From the NCBI RefSeq assembly GCF_030326305.1, contig NZ_JACAKB010000010.1, forward strand, positions 1 through 64,000: DNA of 64,000 nt, read 5' to 3'. The DNA is from Myroides odoratimimus (GTDB lineage: Bacteria > Bacteroidota > Bacteroidia > Flavobacteriales > Flavobacteriaceae). Position 1 is the stretch's first letter. Every line of letters starts with the position of its first letter. The position numbers were made by a program, and so were the translations under genes. Of the stretch, positions 62,737-64,000 are shown in pieces. Below the pieces are notes generated by a model that worked only from the letters and a program-made list of their open reading frames with translations, searched no databases and was not told the origin of the DNA.

Positions 62737-62770
62737 AAAAATAAAGAGTCTCGCGAGACTCTTTATTTTT
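62737..62770. terminator. 34-bp perfect palindrome, bidirectional terminator
   Basis: 17-bp arms (62737-62753 with 62754-62770) are exact reverse complements; the centre must open to a loop. It carries A-runs and T-runs on both sides and overlaps the stop codon (62763-62765) of the minus-strand small gene. Confidence 0.88.
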
Positions 62771-62927
62771 TTATAGGTTTGTCACAAAAGAATATATTAT
62801 ACAAAGAAAGTATAGTGGCAGCAAATAGCAATATAGAGACTAAAATATGTTCTATATTGAAGACGATGTAAAAGAGATACCACCCTGTTAAAAGAAGTAT
62901 CACTAGGATCCATATTAAATCTTTCAT
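62763..62927 (-). CDS. 54-residue two-TM membrane protein
   Basis: ATG at 62927 to TAA at 62763-62765. The product is almost entirely hydrophobic, with two segments (about 4-22 and 26-46) separated by FNIEHI, and a short polar tail (CDKPIKK). The pattern recalls the ~50-residue lmo0937/DUF5670-type proteins. It is convergent with the arginase-family gene and shares its palindromic terminator. A TATATTTA box (about 62960) could serve as its -7. It is small, so confidence is moderate. Confidence 0.55.
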   Translation of the reverse strand: MKDLIWILVILLLTGWYLFYIVFNIEHILVSILLFAATILSLYNIFFCDKPIKK

Positions 62928-63039
62928 AGGGAATCTGTTAGTTGTGTTGTTGCTTAAATATACTTAGAATATTAGAGTTAAAATATAAGTAATCAAAGAA
63001 TTTGTATTTTAATTTGTTAAAAATAAATTAGTTAGCGTC

Positions 63040-64000
63040 ATGGTAAAAGATGTCTCAATAGTTGGTAGTGGATTAGTAGGTGTGGTGTTGGCAATCAGCT
63101 TAAAAAAGAAAGGCTATATAGTAACAGTATATGATAAGAGTGAGGATATTCGAAATATAGATTTTAGAGGGAGGTCTATTAATTTAGCTTTATCAGATCG
63201 AGGGTGGCGTATATTAAAAGAATTAGGAATAGAAGATGAGGTAAGGGAACTAGGTATTCCAATGTCTGAAAGAGCAATCCATACTGAGGATGGTAATGTC
63301 AAATATCAACCTTATAGTATAAAAGGAGACTCAATATGGGCAATATCAAGAGGAGGGTTAAATAAAGATTTGATTTCTATTGCAGAAAGAGAAGGAGTGG
63401 TATTTAAGTTTGATACTCCTATCTGGGATGTTAATCTAAAAGAAGGGGTCTTGTATACAGCAGAGAAAGAGAGTGATCAGTGGAATGAGATTAAAACTGA
63501 TTTGATCTTTGGGGCTGATGGTGCGTATTCTAGAGTCAGAGCTAAAATGCAGAAGCAAAGTCGATTTGAATATCAACAATCCTATCTACATTTAGGATAT
63601 AAAGAACTTCGTATAGAGGCAATGCCTAATGGGGAACATCAGTTATCTAAGAACGCATTTCATATTTGGCCAAGAAAAGATTTTATGTTTATTGCTTTAG
63701 CGAATGTTGACGGTTCTTTTACTTGTACATTGTTTATGCCATATGAGGGGGAAGTCTCTTTTAAGACTGTTCAAACAGATGAGGAGATTAGAAAGTTCTT
63801 TGGTGCTTATTTTAATGATGTAGGTGCTTTGATACCAAATTATTTAGAGCAATTTAAAGAGAACCCAGTGAATTCATTGGTAACCATGAAGTGTTTTCCT
63901 TGGGTGTCTGAAGATAAGGTTGCTCTTATCGGTGATGCCGCACATGCAGTAGTTCCTTTTTATGGGCAAGGATTAAATGCGGGATTGGAAGATGTATATG
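63040..64000 (+). CDS. kmo: Kynurenine 3-monooxygenase (C-terminus cut by window)
   Basis: 320 residues visible of an FAD-dependent aromatic hydroxylase that converts L-kynurenine to 3-hydroxykynurenine with NADPH and O2. It has the GSGLVG dinucleotide motif at residues 9-14, RSINLALSDRGWRILKE near 46 (a KMO feature), FGADGAYSRVR near 157 (DG motif), and GDAAHAVVPFYGQGLNAGLED near 298 (GD motif and substrate cover). The last about 130 residues, including the membrane-associated C-terminal part, lie beyond the edge. With kynU it points to a kynurenine pathway for tryptophan. Confidence 0.95.
   Translation, partial: MVKDVSIVGSGLVGVVLAISLKKKGYIVTVYDKSEDIRNIDFRGRSINLALSDRGWRILKELGIEDEVRELGIPMSERAIHTEDGNVKYQPYSIKGDSIWAISRGGLNKDLISIAEREGVVFKFDTPIWDVNLKEGVLYTAEKESDQWNEIKTDLIFGADGAYSRVRAKMQKQSRFEYQQSYLHLGYKELRIEAMPNGEHQLSKNAFHIWPRKDFMFIALANVDGSFTCTLFMPYEGEVSFKTVQTDEEIRKFFGAYFNDVGALIPNYLEQFKENPVNSLVTMKCFPWVSEDKVALIGDAAHAVVPFYGQGLNAGLEDVY

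Noticed and set aside
1-64000. CRISPR array, tRNA or rRNA
   Set aside because: No regularly spaced repeats of CRISPR length and no TTCRANNC-type tRNA arm pattern found by reading; the 11-bp repeats are too short for CRISPR.

Overview
The window is AT-rich (roughly one third G+C by eye) and comes from the chromosome of a Bacteroidetes bacterium, almost certainly family Flavobacteriaceae. Myroides is my best genus guess, but that rests on gene content and order recalled from memory, not on a search. Supporting signs are PorT (type IX secretion), GldA, two SusC/SusD outer-membrane import pairs, a TamL-type lipoprotein, DUF5686 and 2TM proteins, the mreB-mreC-mreD-mrdA-rodA cluster next to purH, and many promoters with the Bacteroidetes -7 box TAnnTTTG. 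Start codons mostly lack Shine-Dalgarno sequences and follow A/C-rich leaders.

Layout. 1-72 is the start of a probable transposase cut by the window edge. 256-7961 (minus) is the cell-elongation block (rodA, mrdA, mreD, mreC, mreB) with a coiled-coil envelope protein downstream and purH upstream. 8154-18642 holds housekeeping and envelope genes: an ABC permease, accD, fbaA, tamL, an rRNA methyltransferase, porT, menaquinone methyltransferase, an acetyltransferase and an Na+/amino-acid symporter. 18930-24473 has DinB, pyrophosphatase, a DUF5686 outer-membrane protein, pyruvate dehydrogenase E1 beta and an acetyltransferase. An AraC regulator and a 978-base gene-poor stretch follow, then a plus-strand run 26462-32202: etfB, etfA, a bifunctional nuclease, thyA, a 2TM protein, folA, an unknown exported protein and a deoxynucleoside kinase (electron transfer, dTMP/folate and nucleotide salvage). 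32255-37651 has an Lrp regulator, an unlisted 41-residue cysteine-rich micropeptide followed by a terminator, and susC/susD. 37798-44439 has gldA, a DUF1634/TSUP pair, DAHP synthase-chorismate mutase, rsgA and a DUF3857 protein. 44524-52931 (minus) is a compact operon: susC, susD, a DUF4929-like lipoprotein and an M16 peptidase. 52932-55158 is an accessory island with two unknown cysteine-motif proteins and much non-coding repeat structure. 56688-58906 is dtd, a small membrane protein, a MazG-type pyrophosphohydrolase and aroA; then queA, and finally kynU, an arginase-family hydrolase and kmo (cut by the right edge), a tryptophan/kynurenine catabolic group.

Most interesting non-coding signals: (1) a 41-residue cysteine-rich ORF with its own promoter and a following terminator in front of susC/susD that lacks its own promoter, which looks like a leader-peptide attenuator; (2) two unrelated intergenic regions that both carry four direct 11-bp repeats plus an inverted copy; (3) four copies of the palindrome CTGTACAG within about 830 bp around one small gene; (4) an rsgA promoter placed so that the mRNA should be leaderless; (5) stop codons lying inside terminator hairpins. 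No tRNA, rRNA or CRISPR array was seen. Nothing here is a recognisable complete defence system.
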